From the NCBI RefSeq assembly GCF_001586775.1, contig NZ_LQXS01000001.1:930001-994000 (forward strand): a stretch of DNA of 64,000 bases, given 5' to 3'. This DNA comes from Sphingobacterium populi (GTDB lineage Bacteria > Bacteroidota > Bacteroidia > Sphingobacteriales > Sphingobacteriaceae). The position numbers and the translations under genes are program-made. Shown piece by piece: positions 1-9,696 of this stretch. How positions within the stretch are numbered: the stretch's first letter is position 1; each line of letters begins with the position of its first letter. The notes beneath the pieces are model-generated. The model did no database searches. It saw only the letters and a program-made list of their open reading frames with translations, and was not told the origin of the DNA.

Positions 1-7
1 GTATCAC

Positions 8-37
8 AAAAAAAACCGAGCATATAGCCCGGTTTTT
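8..37 (-). terminator. Rho-independent terminator of the Oar-like TonB receptor gene
   Basis: An imperfect inverted repeat (arms 11-21 and 27-37, one mismatch, ATATA loop) lies 28 bases past the stop codon of the minus-strand receptor gene. The A-run on the plus strand at 8-15 gives a U tract in the minus-strand transcript. The T-run at 33-37 means it could also work in the other direction. Confidence 0.75.
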
Positions 38-64
38 AAAAATACCCCTTAATGAAGTTTAATT

Positions 65-3000
65 CTAGAAAGTATAACGTAATCCAAACATAATTTGATA
101 CGTAGTACTAAAATTACTTGCATTTTGGAAAGGTGTCGTTACCAACTGATTGTTGACATTACGCAATCTAAAAGCTGCAGGCACACCTTCTGGAGAAACA
201 CCACCATTAACGCTTAGTAATTGTTCAGCAGTATTTAAATTCTCTTGAATACCCCAAGCTTTGTTCAACAGGTTACCGAAGTTTATAATATCAGCGCTAA
301 ACTGTAATGAATGCCTACGTGGACCAATGTTAGTGTAGATATCTTGTAGGATACGAACATCAAAGCGATTCAACCAAGGTCTCAAAAAGCCATTTCTTGG
401 CAAATACTGGCCTCTATATTTATCCAAACCATTCTCTGACGCATACAAATCAAAAGCAGCTGCTTGATCTGCGCTTGTAAATGTCCTAGATTGTTCATTA
501 TCATCATCATCCTTAAACGTGATGGTATAATCCTGGAAGTTTAAAGAAGAAGTTAGTCTTGGCATATAAATAAGATCAGCTGTTTGTCCATCACCATTAA
601 TATCATTCGAATAAATGTAAGAGAATCTTCCTTGGTGCGAACCATTGTAATAAACTCCTACAGTGGTAGCTAAGGCATTAGCATATTCGAAACGGTAACT
701 CAAATTTGCTACCAATCTGTGCGGAATAGCGAATGATGATATATGTAACATTTGATCGTTTGGACCATTAATATTTGCAGATGCACCCCATGCTGAACTA
801 GCGCTTGAACCTGAGTTTCCAGTGACATCTTTCGAGTCAGAGTAGGTATAGAAAACGCTACCGCTAAAACCGTTATAGTTTGGAACGCTTAAACCCACAG
901 TAGCACTCAATGCATAACCTTTAACATTGGTATTAGTTAGCACGGTACCATTGTTCGCACCAATTGCTGGATTAAAGGCCGTCGCTCCATTTGGATGGTA
1001 CGCACGATTATCTCCGAAATCTCCTGGTTCACCCGATGATCCATAATTTAAGTAAGTATTAGGTGCTCTTAGGTTAGAGCCGAACTGAAACACAGCGTTT
1101 ATATCGCGCGTATACAAGAAGTCTCCAGTTACCACAAACGGTGAGTTTGGAATTTTATAATCAGCTCCTAAACTTGTACGCCACACCATTGGCATCTTAA
1201 AGTTACGATCTACTAAAGAGAAAGTACCTGGAGCACCTTCACGTGGTGATCTAATAAATACATTCTCAGCACCTTCAGGCACATTGTTCAAGTGAAAATA
1301 CGGATCGGTGTTAAATCTAACATTTCCTATCCATGGCTCCACCTCGCCATATGTTCCAGGTTCGATGGTGTTCTGTAGTACTCCAGCACCTGTTGGCATG
1401 TTCGTCAACCAAACGAATGGTACACGACCTGAGAAGAAACCAGTACCTCCGCGAAGCACTAAGCTACGATCTCCGAAAACGTCATAATTCACGCCAAAAC
1501 GAGGAGATACCAGCAATTGTGATTTAGGCCACAATCCAGAGTTGTAGTTCGTTGGCATACCGTTTACATCTTGAAGGCGCAAAGCGTCGATCGATGGATT
1601 TGCCGTAAGCTTGTTCATATAGATCGGCAACTCCGCACGAACACCGTACGTAATCGTTAATTTGTCTGTAGCCGTCCAACGATCTTGTGCGTACAATGAT
1701 GCTTGACCGAAGTTGATGCGAGAATAAGTGTCTTGACCATCATAAGGATAAGTCAAACCAAACATAATAGGAGCAACTTCGTTAGGTCCACCTGTAGTCA
1801 AGAAATCTTCTACAGAACGATAACGGTAATACGATGTTCCCATTCTGGTAAAACTGTTTCCGAAATTCTGAATCTCGAATGCTGCACCAAAAGTAAAGTT
1901 GTGTTTATCAGCAGATAAGGTTAAGTTATTGATAAAGGAGTAGTTATTATTAATAACATCATTGTTATGAGAGAATAACTCAGTACCAAAACTCATATAA
2001 TTCTGATGAGGGCTCGAATTATTGACATGCGTACCATCACCGATGTCTACAAATGGAAACAACTGATTACTTGGAGTTGTACGCGTATCCTGAATACGAG
2101 TATAAGTAGCTAAGAATTGGTTATTTAATCTTGAACTGAAGTTACTGTTTAATTCTGCAGTAATGGAACGAACTACGTTCTGAAATGCGTAATTCCCGTT
2201 CTCGAACGTGATGGAGTTTTGACCTACACGGCTATACGCACCTGCTGCTCTCGGACGTGGACCCGAAGTAGCGTTGGCTACTTGCATTGAGTTGCCAATC
2301 ACTTGGTTATAGCGTACCGCTAACTTGTGTACATCATCAATGTTCCAGTCTAATCTCGCTAAGAATTTAGTACTATTTTGTGAAGCTTCGTTGGCATATC
2401 CTTCATATCGTCCTGGATCATATCCCCATTGGTTGATAAGATGATTACGAACTAGTTCTAGATCAGATCTACGTGTGCGAGCAATATTTTCTTCTGGATT
2501 GGCTACACCATCTTCAGACGGACGCCACAAGTTGGCTCCAGAAGCATTCGCTCCAGTAGATTCTTCGCGCTCTGCATTGATAAATAAAAATAATTTGTCT
2601 TTTACGATAGGTCCACCTAATCTAAAACCATAATTGCGATTAGCAGCATCAACACGTGGCAGCGTTACATCACCAATACGGCGGCCTTGCAAGTTCTGAT
2701 TTTGCAAAAAGTAATAAGCGGATCCCTCAACGCGGTTTGAACCGCTACGCGTAATCGCATTGATACCCGCACCTGTGAAACCGGATTGCGTCACATCATA
2801 AGGCGCGATGTTCACGGTAATCTGCTCGATCGCATCTAAAGAAATCGGTTGTGAACCACCACCCGGTAGAGGATTGTTGGAGTCTGTACCAAAACCGTTA
2901 TTAAAGTTGGCACCATCGATTTGAACATTATTATAACGAGCATCACGACCTGCAAATGAAGTTCCATTGGCCTGCGGTGTTAAACGCGTAAAATCGATAA

Positions 3001-3466
3001 TGCTACGATTTACTTGAGGAAGTTCTTTTAATTGCTTTTGTCCGATAGCAGTAGAAGCACCTGTGCGAGCTGTGTTGATACGACTTGGTCCGGTTACAGC
3101 AATCTCATCAAGATTGGTCATACCTTCACCAAACACCGCATTCAATACGAAAGGTTGACCTAATTGTAGGTAAACATTTTCGTAAACCACTGGATCCTGT
3201 CCTACATAAGTAACCTCAATGCGGTAAGGACCACCAACGCGCATATTGGCTAAGTTAAAACGTCCAGCATCGTTAGCTGCACTGGAGTAAGTCGTACCAG
3301 ATGGCGTGTGCACGGCTCGGATCGTAGCACCTGGTGTTGCTTGCCCCGATGATTGTGTTACAATCCCCGTAACACTACTCGTCGTGACCTGCGCTTGGAT
3401 AGTTCCATAGCTGGCTAGAACTAACGCAAAGAAAAGTAATGATCTCTTCATAGTTTGTTGTTTCAT
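65..3466 (-). CDS. Oar-like TonB-dependent receptor with carboxypeptidase-regulatory-like domain
   Basis: This is a large outer-membrane beta-barrel of the Oar/OmpA-related TonB receptor group. I place the start at the ATG at 3466 (MKQQTMKRS) because the next residues form a clear signal peptide ending near AQA/AQV; the open frame upstream begins only with TTG. After the signal comes a carboxypeptidase-regulatory-like beta-sandwich (about residues 30-110), then a plug with an IDGANFNNGFG segment and a VNIAPYDVTQSGFTGAGINAI stretch typical of Oar proteins. The rest is barrel, ending in the aromatic residues YTF used for BAM recognition. It stands alone with its own terminator and has no SusD partner. 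In this family the substrate is often unknown, and protein or peptide export or import has been suggested. No substrate can be assigned from the sequence. Confidence 0.9.
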   Translation of the reverse strand: MKQQTMKRSLLFFALVLASYGTIQAQVTTSSVTGIVTQSSGQATPGATIRAVHTPSGTTYSSAANDAGRFNLANMRVGGPYRIEVTYVGQDPVVYENVYLQLGQPFVLNAVFGEGMTNLDEIAVTGPSRINTARTGASTAIGQKQLKELPQVNRSIIDFTRLTPQANGTSFAGRDARYNNVQIDGANFNNGFGTDSNNPLPGGGSQPISLDAIEQITVNIAPYDVTQSGFTGAGINAITRSGSNRVEGSAYYFLQNQNLQGRRIGDVTLPRVDAANRNYGFRLGGPIVKDKLFLFINAEREESTGANASGANLWRPSEDGVANPEENIARTRRSDLELVRNHLINQWGYDPGRYEGYANEASQNSTKFLARLDWNIDDVHKLAVRYNQVIGNSMQVANATSGPRPRAAGAYSRVGQNSITFENGNYAFQNVVRSITAELNSNFSSRLNNQFLATYTRIQDTRTTPSNQLFPFVDIGDGTHVNNSSPHQNYMSFGTELFSHNNDVINNNYSFINNLTLSADKHNFTFGAAFEIQNFGNSFTRMGTSYYRYRSVEDFLTTGGPNEVAPIMFGLTYPYDGQDTYSRINFGQASLYAQDRWTATDKLTITYGVRAELPIYMNKLTANPSIDALRLQDVNGMPTNYNSGLWPKSQLLVSPRFGVNYDVFGDRSLVLRGGTGFFSGRVPFVWLTNMPTGAGVLQNTIEPGTYGEVEPWIGNVRFNTDPYFHLNNVPEGAENVFIRSPREGAPGTFSLVDRNFKMPMVWRTSLGADYKIPNSPFVVTGDFLYTRDINAVFQFGSNLRAPNTYLNYGSSGEPGDFGDNRAYHPNGATAFNPAIGANNGTVLTNTNVKGYALSATVGLSVPNYNGFSGSVFYTYSDSKDVTGNSGSSASSAWGASANINGPNDQMLHISSFAIPHRLVANLSYRFEYANALATTVGVYYNGSHQGRFSYIYSNDINGDGQTADLIYMPRLTSSLNFQDYTITFKDDDDNEQSRTFTSADQAAAFDLYASENGLDKYRGQYLPRNGFLRPWLNRFDVRILQDIYTNIGPRRHSLQFSADIINFGNLLNKAWGIQENLNTAEQLLSVNGGVSPEGVPAAFRLRNVNNQLVTTPFQNASNFSTTYQIMFGLRYTF

Positions 3467-3690
3467 AAAATAAATGCATCGCAAAATTAAGAAGAGTGAT
3501 CAGTAAATCAACGCCTTAACATAAACTTAATATTGGATTTACACTATCCTTAAATGTTGATAAGTAGCATCGTGTGATGAGATGGCTAAAATTTGGAAAT
3601 ATTCACAACAACTCAGGTACAAGTGTTAAAAATATGTTAAAATATAAAGGAACTAATTACCAATTTGTAAAAAGCACCTCTCGAAAAATG
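3467..3690. other. Intergenic region between mutS2 and the TonB receptor
   Basis: About 220 AT-rich bases upstream of the receptor gene and past the mutS2 terminator. It presumably holds the receptor promoter. I see no gene and no clear dyad. Confidence 0.5.
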
Positions 3691-3726
3691 TGGAAAAAAA
3701 AATGGCGATGAATACGCATCGCCATT
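3691..3726 (-). terminator. Rho-independent terminator of mutS2
   Basis: A perfect 10-bp stem (AATGGCGATG at 3701-3710 with CATCGCCATT at 3717-3726, loop of 6) is followed on the minus strand by seven T residues (complement of the A-run 3694-3700). It lies about 45 bases past the mutS2 stop codon. Confidence 0.85.
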
Positions 3727-3772
3727 AATTTATAGTCAATCTAAACTACTCTAGTGCATCTATTTAGCAGAT

Positions 3773-6157
3773 TTACTTAATGTAAGCATACGTGATACCG
3801 TCTCCGCCCCGATCAGCATGTTCGTCCTCAAAGTGAGAAATATGACTGTATTTCCGTAAATACTCACGCACAAACTTTCTTAAAATACCATCGCCTTTAC
3901 CATGTACGATCTTCAAAGATGGATAGCCGATCATGACCGCGCGATCTAAAACGAGCTCCAGCTGATTCATCGCGTCATCGGTTCGCATGCCGCGAATATC
4001 CAATTCCGGACTAAAATCAGCAGCGTCGCCGGTCGATACAGAGCCGATACGCTTCGCGGCTTTTTTCTTCTCCTTACCTTGAAGTTTCTCCACTTTAGCT
4101 GGTTTTACCACGGTGCGCAACTCGCCCAATGCTAGAATCAGATTTTTGTTTTTAGCAATTTCGATCACCTGCGCTTCATTACCCGAATCGAGCAACCGCA
4201 CCCAGTCTCCTACGTTCAAGTTTTGATCTACGACAGGATCTGACTTTATTAATTGCTTCTTAACAATCGACTTAGCTGGACTATGCTTATCTATTGCTTG
4301 ATGTAATGCAGACCGAATTTCGCGTGTTCTTTCTTTATCCGCCTGCGCCAATTTTATATCTGCAATGGTATTTTCTACCAGCTTATTAGCATCTTTTAAT
4401 ATTTGCCGCGCTTCTTCCTTCGCTTGCTTCAGTAGTTCTCGCCTGTTGGTATCTACATAATCTCGCAGCTCTTCGTACTCTTGCTGCTTGATCAACAACT
4501 CCTTTTCGCGTTTCAGAATTGCTGCTTTAGTGTCGACAATCTCTTTTTTATCACGTTCTAGATTGACCAATAACGATTCCACATTTTGCTGATGCTCGCC
4601 AATTTTAGCTTTTGCAAGTCGTACAACTTCCTTGGGTAGGCCGATATTCTGCGCAATTTCCAACGCGTATGAACTTCCTGGTTTGCCGATCTGCAAAATA
4701 TATAAAGGTTTCATCGCTGCATTATCAAATAACATGGAAGCATTTTCCAAGCCGGCGGTATCACTGGCAAATACTTTGAGGTTGGAATAGTGCGTGGTAA
4801 TCACACCGCGGACATTCTTGTTATTCAATACTTCCAAAACGGCTTCGGCAATTGGCCCTCCAAATTGCGGATCTGTACCTGTACCAAACTCATCGATCAG
4901 CACCAAAGTTCTAGCATTTGCAAATTGTGTAAAATGCTTCATCTTCGATAAGTGAGCACTATAGGTACTCAAATCACTTTCGATTGATTGATCATCACCG
5001 ATATCGGCAAAAATTTGCTTGAAAATCCCCATTTTCGAGTTGCCATCGGCAGGGATTAATAATCCAGACTGAAACATCAATTGCAGTAATCCAACAGTCT
5101 TCATACAAACTGATTTACCGCCCGCATTAGGACCAGAAACTAAGATTACGCGATCGTGCTCATCCATTTTAATATTCAATGGCACAATGGTATGATTCCC
5201 TTCTGCCTTGGCACTTAAGAATAATAAGGGATGCCGCGCATTGACCAAACTAATTTCTGCCGTCTTTAAAATTTCTGGCAATGCTGCTTCAGTATCAATT
5301 GCAAATAGTGCTTTGGCGCGCACGAAATCTAGCTTCGTAAGCAAGCCGTGATAGGATTGTAGTAATGGAATATGCGGGCGCAATGAATTGGTTAATTCCG
5401 TCAAAATACGGACAATTTCTCTACGACGCGCAAACTCTAAATCCCTTACTTTATTATTTAAGTGAAACACTTCTTCTGGCTCTATATAAGCAGTTTGTCC
5501 AGTAGCTGATTCATCATGGATTAAGCCTTTTACTTTCCGTTTATTCTCTGCCAGAATAGGAATACACAATCTGCCATCACGGATGGTTAAATTACCATCA
5601 GCAGTCCAACCGTTGTTTTGCGCCGTCTTGAAGACCGACTCCAAACGCTTTCGCGCTTCCTGTTCACTTTTCTGAATTTGCTGACTTACATCCAACAGAA
5701 GCCTTGAAGCATTTTCCTTCATTTTGCCCCGATCATCAATCACCTGTTCGATCGCACGAACGATTGAATTTTCAATCGTGAGATGCTCAAATAGCATATC
5801 AAGATGCGCATACTGTCCCTTCCGCTCTTTGAAATAACGAATCAACGCAAAAACCGTACGCAGTGATAAAAGAACACGATGAAACTCTTCTTCCAGTAAA
5901 AAAGCACCTTCTACACGAGCTTTCTCTATCAAAGGGCGAATCGGATACATATGATCGATCGGCAGCGGATCGTCCGTCTGCAACAAAGTTTTAAACTCAG
6001 CAGTTTGGTGTAAAAATTTCTGAATTTGCTCAGGATTTACTTGCGGCTGAATTTTGCTTACCAATTCACGCGCTGGTTCGCTCAAACACTTCTGCCGCAC
6101 CAATTCTTTGATCTCAAGAAAACCCAGCTTGTCAGCTGCATTAATAGGATATATCAT
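3773..6157 (-). CDS. mutS2: Endonuclease MutS2
   Basis: MutS2 is a MutS-like ATPase with a C-terminal nuclease domain. It has been linked to suppression of homologous recombination and, in Bacillus, to rescue of collided ribosomes. The protein has 794 residues, normal for the family. The N-terminal lever/clamp region covers about residues 1-320, and the Walker A motif GPNAGGKS lies at 342-349 with K348. The Walker B region follows with the sequence LVLIDEFGTGTDP, and a long charged coiled coil spans about 515-640. The Smr domain closes the protein with the LDIRG and HGKGDG motifs in the last 80 residues. The N-terminal mismatch-recognition domain of MutS is absent, as expected for MutS2. The gene has its own terminator and follows the DUF4296 gene by about 60 bases. 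Confidence 0.96.
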   Translation of the reverse strand: MIYPINAADKLGFLEIKELVRQKCLSEPARELVSKIQPQVNPEQIQKFLHQTAEFKTLLQTDDPLPIDHMYPIRPLIEKARVEGAFLLEEEFHRVLLSLRTVFALIRYFKERKGQYAHLDMLFEHLTIENSIVRAIEQVIDDRGKMKENASRLLLDVSQQIQKSEQEARKRLESVFKTAQNNGWTADGNLTIRDGRLCIPILAENKRKVKGLIHDESATGQTAYIEPEEVFHLNNKVRDLEFARRREIVRILTELTNSLRPHIPLLQSYHGLLTKLDFVRAKALFAIDTEAALPEILKTAEISLVNARHPLLFLSAKAEGNHTIVPLNIKMDEHDRVILVSGPNAGGKSVCMKTVGLLQLMFQSGLLIPADGNSKMGIFKQIFADIGDDQSIESDLSTYSAHLSKMKHFTQFANARTLVLIDEFGTGTDPQFGGPIAEAVLEVLNNKNVRGVITTHYSNLKVFASDTAGLENASMLFDNAAMKPLYILQIGKPGSSYALEIAQNIGLPKEVVRLAKAKIGEHQQNVESLLVNLERDKKEIVDTKAAILKREKELLIKQQEYEELRDYVDTNRRELLKQAKEEARQILKDANKLVENTIADIKLAQADKERTREIRSALHQAIDKHSPAKSIVKKQLIKSDPVVDQNLNVGDWVRLLDSGNEAQVIEIAKNKNLILALGELRTVVKPAKVEKLQGKEKKKAAKRIGSVSTGDAADFSPELDIRGMRTDDAMNQLELVLDRAVMIGYPSLKIVHGKGDGILRKFVREYLRKYSHISHFEDEHADRGGDGITYAYIK

Positions 6158-6216
6158 AGATTATACTGATCAAAAATAATTTAGCGTGCCACTATTGATT
6201 CGATAACTTCACTTTC

Positions 6217-6786
6217 CTATTGAATCGAATCTACTCGATTTGGTTCAGAAGTTGCAAACGGCTTTAGCTCCGTTCGCCTCCACAGATAGCCCAAGCCACT
6301 TGGCCTATAAACACTCTCCTTGTACATATCGTAGTCGAAGCGATGACCAGAATCTGGGTAAAATGTTAAAAGATCTCGTTTCACATCCATCAAACGCATA
6401 AAATGTGCTATCCGATTCAAACTATCACGTTCCACCGCATAACGCAAGGAATCCGCTCTACTAGAACTCCGCTCCGCCTCCGTTAGTTTTTGCTGAATAT
6501 TTCCATAAATTTTCTCCGTAAGCAATGGATCGGAATAGTAATAGTCCAGATTACGCTCAAAAGCAACCGAATCTAGCCCATAACGCGCAAAAAGTTGCTT
6601 GTATAGCGTATCGATCACCTTTTGCGAACTATCAATCGGCAATGTTTGCAGGTAGCCATCCAGCATGTGTACATCAGTAAGTAGTTTAGTCACTTGATCT
6701 TCCTTCAATATTCCGGCTGGCCTTTTATCGAAACAAGAGGTCAGCAGTAAAATCAAGGGGATCAACACAAAGAATGAAGCACGCAT
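6217..6786 (-). CDS. DUF4296 domain lipoprotein
   Basis: A 189-residue predicted lipoprotein. It has a short hydrophobic signal (about residues 4-16) ending in the lipobox LLTSC with the acylated Cys at about 18. The mature part is helical and charged and matches the Bacteroidota DUF4296 family, where the sequence LTDVHMLDGYL near the N-terminus is characteristic. The function of DUF4296 is not known. It is transcribed with mutS2 downstream on the same strand, separated by a short gap, so the two may share a transcript. Confidence 0.85.
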   Translation of the reverse strand: MRASFFVLIPLILLLTSCFDKRPAGILKEDQVTKLLTDVHMLDGYLQTLPIDSSQKVIDTLYKQLFARYGLDSVAFERNLDYYYSDPLLTEKIYGNIQQKLTEAERSSSRADSLRYAVERDSLNRIAHFMRLMDVKRDLLTFYPDSGHRFDYDMYKESVYRPSGLGYLWRRTELKPFATSEPNRVDSIQ

Positions 6787-6861
6787 TTTGTAAATTTGTA
6801 CAAATTTAGCAATTCGGGCGAATAATGCCTATCCTATTGCGCGTTAATAAATGCAAAGAAA

Positions 6862-7556
6862 ATGAGTATAAGAAATAATGTAGAGGCCTTGCAAAATGAA
6901 CTAAAGGCACAAGATGTAACCTTAATTGCCGTATCTAAAACGAAATCCAACGAAGAAATATTGGAAGCATACGAAGCTGGACAGCGCATATTTGGCGAAA
7001 ATATGGTGCAGGAATTAGTGGCAAAACAGGAGGCGCTACCCAAAGATATCGAATGGCACCTCATTGGGCACTTACAATCCAATAAGGTCAAATACATTGC
7101 ACCATTATTACTATGATCCAATCGGTAGACTCACTCAATCTCTTGAAAGAGATAAATAAACATGCTGTCAAAAATAATCGCGTGATTGACTGCTTGCTGC
7201 AGGTACATATTGCCGACGAAGATGCAAAGTTTGGTTTTGACCATGCCGAGCTCATTGAAGTTTTACGCGATGAGTCGCTAAGCGAATTGCAACACATCCG
7301 CATTCGCGGACTGATGGGTATTGCTACAAATACAGACAATGAGAAGCATATCAAGGAAGAGTTTTATGAATTAAAAATGCTTTTTGACGGCCTTAAAGTA
7401 AGTTTTTTCCGAAAAACAGACACTTTTGATACGCTTTCTATGGGTATGTCGTCAGATTATAACATCGCTATTGAGCAAGGGAGCAATATGATCCGCGTAG
7501 GAAGTACGCTCTTTGGCAAACGTGTTACAAAACATTTCAAAGCATCAGAGGGTTAG
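6862..7556 (+). pseudogene. YggS-family PLP-binding protein, split by a frameshift
   Basis: The two halves together form a YggS/PROSC-family pyridoxal-phosphate homeostasis protein. The first half (6862-7116, 84 residues) carries the PLP lysine in AVSKTK (K26) and the conserved segments RIFGENMVQEL and WHLIGHLQSNKVKYIAP. The second half (7113-7556) resumes with IQSVDSL and continues through RGLMGIAT and LSMGMSSDYNIAIEQGSNMIRVGS to the normal C-terminus. Continuity needs one extra base just after the proline codon near 7101-7106, so one base appears to be missing. The stop TGA (7114-7116) overlaps an ATG (7113-7115) that opens the second frame, so a coupled split protein is formally possible. 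The local sequence has no long homopolymer. It could be a real mutation or an assembly error. Confidence 0.85.
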
Positions 7557-7596
7557 TACCGATATATGCAATACCGCTTTAAATAATCTCTAAGTT

Positions 7597-8412
7597 ATGA
7601 CTCGAAACTTGATTGTACTCTTAACCCTGTTTACTTTAATAGCCTGCCAATCACCTACGGGCGATCGTGCAGCACCGCATTCCGACAGCATATCTGCAGT
7701 CGATACAGTGCCATACCGTACAACCGAGTATTTTCAAACGAGTCCGTACTATCAATCACGTGGCGATCAGTACGATACAGCATATTTTAGAGCAAGCTAC
7801 CCAACCTCGGATGATACGCAATTTAACGCGTTGATCATGCAATCGATGGCAGTCAAAGATCGAGCTGATTTGGAGCATATGGGAGAATCTTTCTTAGCAG
7901 ACTACGATAGTTATGTCGAAGAAGCGCAGCAGCCCGAACTCACCCATGCCTGGTTTCAGGATATTCGTGGTCGCGTCATGCTATACACGCCAACTTTATT
8001 GGTGATTAGTAAAACGCTGATCGAGTACACAGGCGGAGCGCATGGTAACTTTGCCGAACTGTATGACAATTACGATCTTCAAACAGGAAAACCTTTAGTG
8101 CTCCAAGATATCGTAGCAGCAGATCAGCAACAAAAGTTCATCGCATTGGCGGAAGCGCGTTTTCGCGAAGTCGAAGACTTGGCGCCAGATACGCCGCTAA
8201 CGGATCGCTACTTTTTTGATGAAGGCGTATTTGCCCTGCCAGATAATTTCGCGTTTGACAAAGAAGGGTTAGCCTTCCAATACAATCCGTATGAAATAAA
8301 GGCTTATGCCGAGGGTGTGACACAGTTCCATATTCCCTATGATCAGCTGAAAGATCTATTGACCGCCAAAGGGCAACAATTCATTCAGGAAATAAAAACA
8401 GTACATCCTTAA
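7597..8412 (+). CDS. DUF4163/DUF3298 (PdaC/RsiV-like) lipoprotein
   Basis: A 271-residue predicted lipoprotein with signal peptide and lipobox LIAC (Cys at about residue 17). The mature protein matches the pairing of a DUF4163 (PdaC/SigV-anchor) region, with the segment YTGGAHGN near the middle, and a DUF3298 region carrying the sequence FNPYEIKAYAEG-like motif (here QYNPYEIKAYAEG) near the C-terminus. Proteins of this family include the RsiV lysozyme-sensing anti-sigma factor ectodomain and domains attached to peptidoglycan deacetylases. This copy has no catalytic partner domain, so only cell-envelope location can be inferred. It lies 15 bases upstream of lysC on the same strand and may be co-transcribed. 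Confidence 0.85.
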   Translation: MTRNLIVLLTLFTLIACQSPTGDRAAPHSDSISAVDTVPYRTTEYFQTSPYYQSRGDQYDTAYFRASYPTSDDTQFNALIMQSMAVKDRADLEHMGESFLADYDSYVEEAQQPELTHAWFQDIRGRVMLYTPTLLVISKTLIEYTGGAHGNFAELYDNYDLQTGKPLVLQDIVAADQQQKFIALAEARFREVEDLAPDTPLTDRYFFDEGVFALPDNFAFDKEGLAFQYNPYEIKAYAEGVTQFHIPYDQLKDLLTAKGQQFIQEIKTVHP

Positions 8413-8427
8413 CTTTTTTAAAGATTC

Positions 8428-9696
8428 ATGCAAGTATTTAAATTTGGTGGCGCTTCGGTGAAAAGTGCAGAAAATATTCGCAATGTAGCGACCATTATCG
8501 ATACCTATAAAGTCAATGGACTATTGGTCGTTGTATCAGCCATCGGCAAAACCACCAATAAGCTGTCTGAAGTAGTAGATCGTTATTTTCATCGAGAAGG
8601 TGATCCCTTCGAAGCATTGGAACAGGTACGCTCCGAGCACCTGAGTATTTTGCATGACTTGTTTGCGGACAAGAATCATCCCATTTTTGATGATGTGGTC
8701 AATACCTTAGTAGAAGCCGAATGGATATTAGAGGAAGAGCCACAAGATGCGTACGATTATTTGTACGACCAAATCGTGTCTTTGGGCGAGATCTTGTCGA
8801 CCAAAATCATCGCAGCATATTGTCAACATGTTGGGTTTGCTATTCGCTGGGTAGATGCACGCGATTACATATTTACCGACAACCGATATATGGAAGGCAC
8901 GGTAGATTGGGCCAAGACGGAAGATAAAATTCGTCGTGATATTCCAACAATACTAGAAAAAGAGATCATCATCACACAAGGATTCATTGGATCTACCTCC
9001 GAAAACTTCACGACGACATTGGGTCGCGAAGGTTCGGACTACAGTGCTGCGATCTTTGCATCGTGCCTCCGAGCACAAGATCTCACGATTTGGAAAGATG
9101 TACCGGGCGTGCTGAATGCCGATCCAAAATGGTTTAATGAAACGGAGTTAATTCCTGAGTTGTCGTATACCGATGCGATCGAGTTGACGTATTATGGGGC
9201 AACGGTGATTCACCCAAAAACCATAAAACCGCTACAAAACACGCAAATACCGCTTAATGTACGCTCTTTTTTAGATCCTACTCAGCCGGGCACGCAGATT
9301 CGCGCTACGCATCAAACATTACCAATTCCTTCTTTTATCTTTAAGGTAAATCAGGTATTGGTCAATATACAGCCGCTAGATTTTTCCTTCATCGTAGAGG
9401 ACAATCTGGGGCACATTTTCAATACCTTTCACCAAAACCGTATTAAGGTAAATATGATGCACAACAGCGCCATCAGCTTCTGCGTCAGCATTGACGATAC
9501 CGGCGAGAATGTGTGGCAACTCATGGAAGATTTGCAGAAGCGCTACAAGGTGAGCGTTTCGGCTGGACTAGAATTAATTACTATTCGGTACTACAATCAG
9601 CAAACCATCGATCGGGTATTGGTGGGCAAAGAAATCGTTCGCGAATTAAAAGACAGTTATACCTGCCAGATGCTGGTGAAGAAAAAAGATGAATAA
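8428..9696 (+). CDS. lysC: Aspartate kinase (monofunctional)
   Basis: It phosphorylates L-aspartate to 4-phospho-L-aspartate, the first step toward lysine/diaminopimelate, threonine and methionine. The 422-residue protein begins with the nucleotide-binding motif KFGGASV (residues 5-11). It contains the TTLGREGSDYSAA segment and the substrate-binding WKDVPGVLNADP motif, then FIVEDNLGHIF and a C-terminal ACT-like regulatory region. There is no homoserine dehydrogenase domain. Its stop overlaps the start of the methyltransferase gene by 8 bases, and the DUF3298 gene is 15 bases upstream, so these are probably one transcription unit. Confidence 0.95.
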   Translation: MQVFKFGGASVKSAENIRNVATIIDTYKVNGLLVVVSAIGKTTNKLSEVVDRYFHREGDPFEALEQVRSEHLSILHDLFADKNHPIFDDVVNTLVEAEWILEEEPQDAYDYLYDQIVSLGEILSTKIIAAYCQHVGFAIRWVDARDYIFTDNRYMEGTVDWAKTEDKIRRDIPTILEKEIIITQGFIGSTSENFTTTLGREGSDYSAAIFASCLRAQDLTIWKDVPGVLNADPKWFNETELIPELSYTDAIELTYYGATVIHPKTIKPLQNTQIPLNVRSFLDPTQPGTQIRATHQTLPIPSFIFKVNQVLVNIQPLDFSFIVEDNLGHIFNTFHQNRIKVNMMHNSAISFCVSIDDTGENVWQLMEDLQKRYKVSVSAGLELITIRYYNQQTIDRVLVGKEIVRELKDSYTCQMLVKKKDE

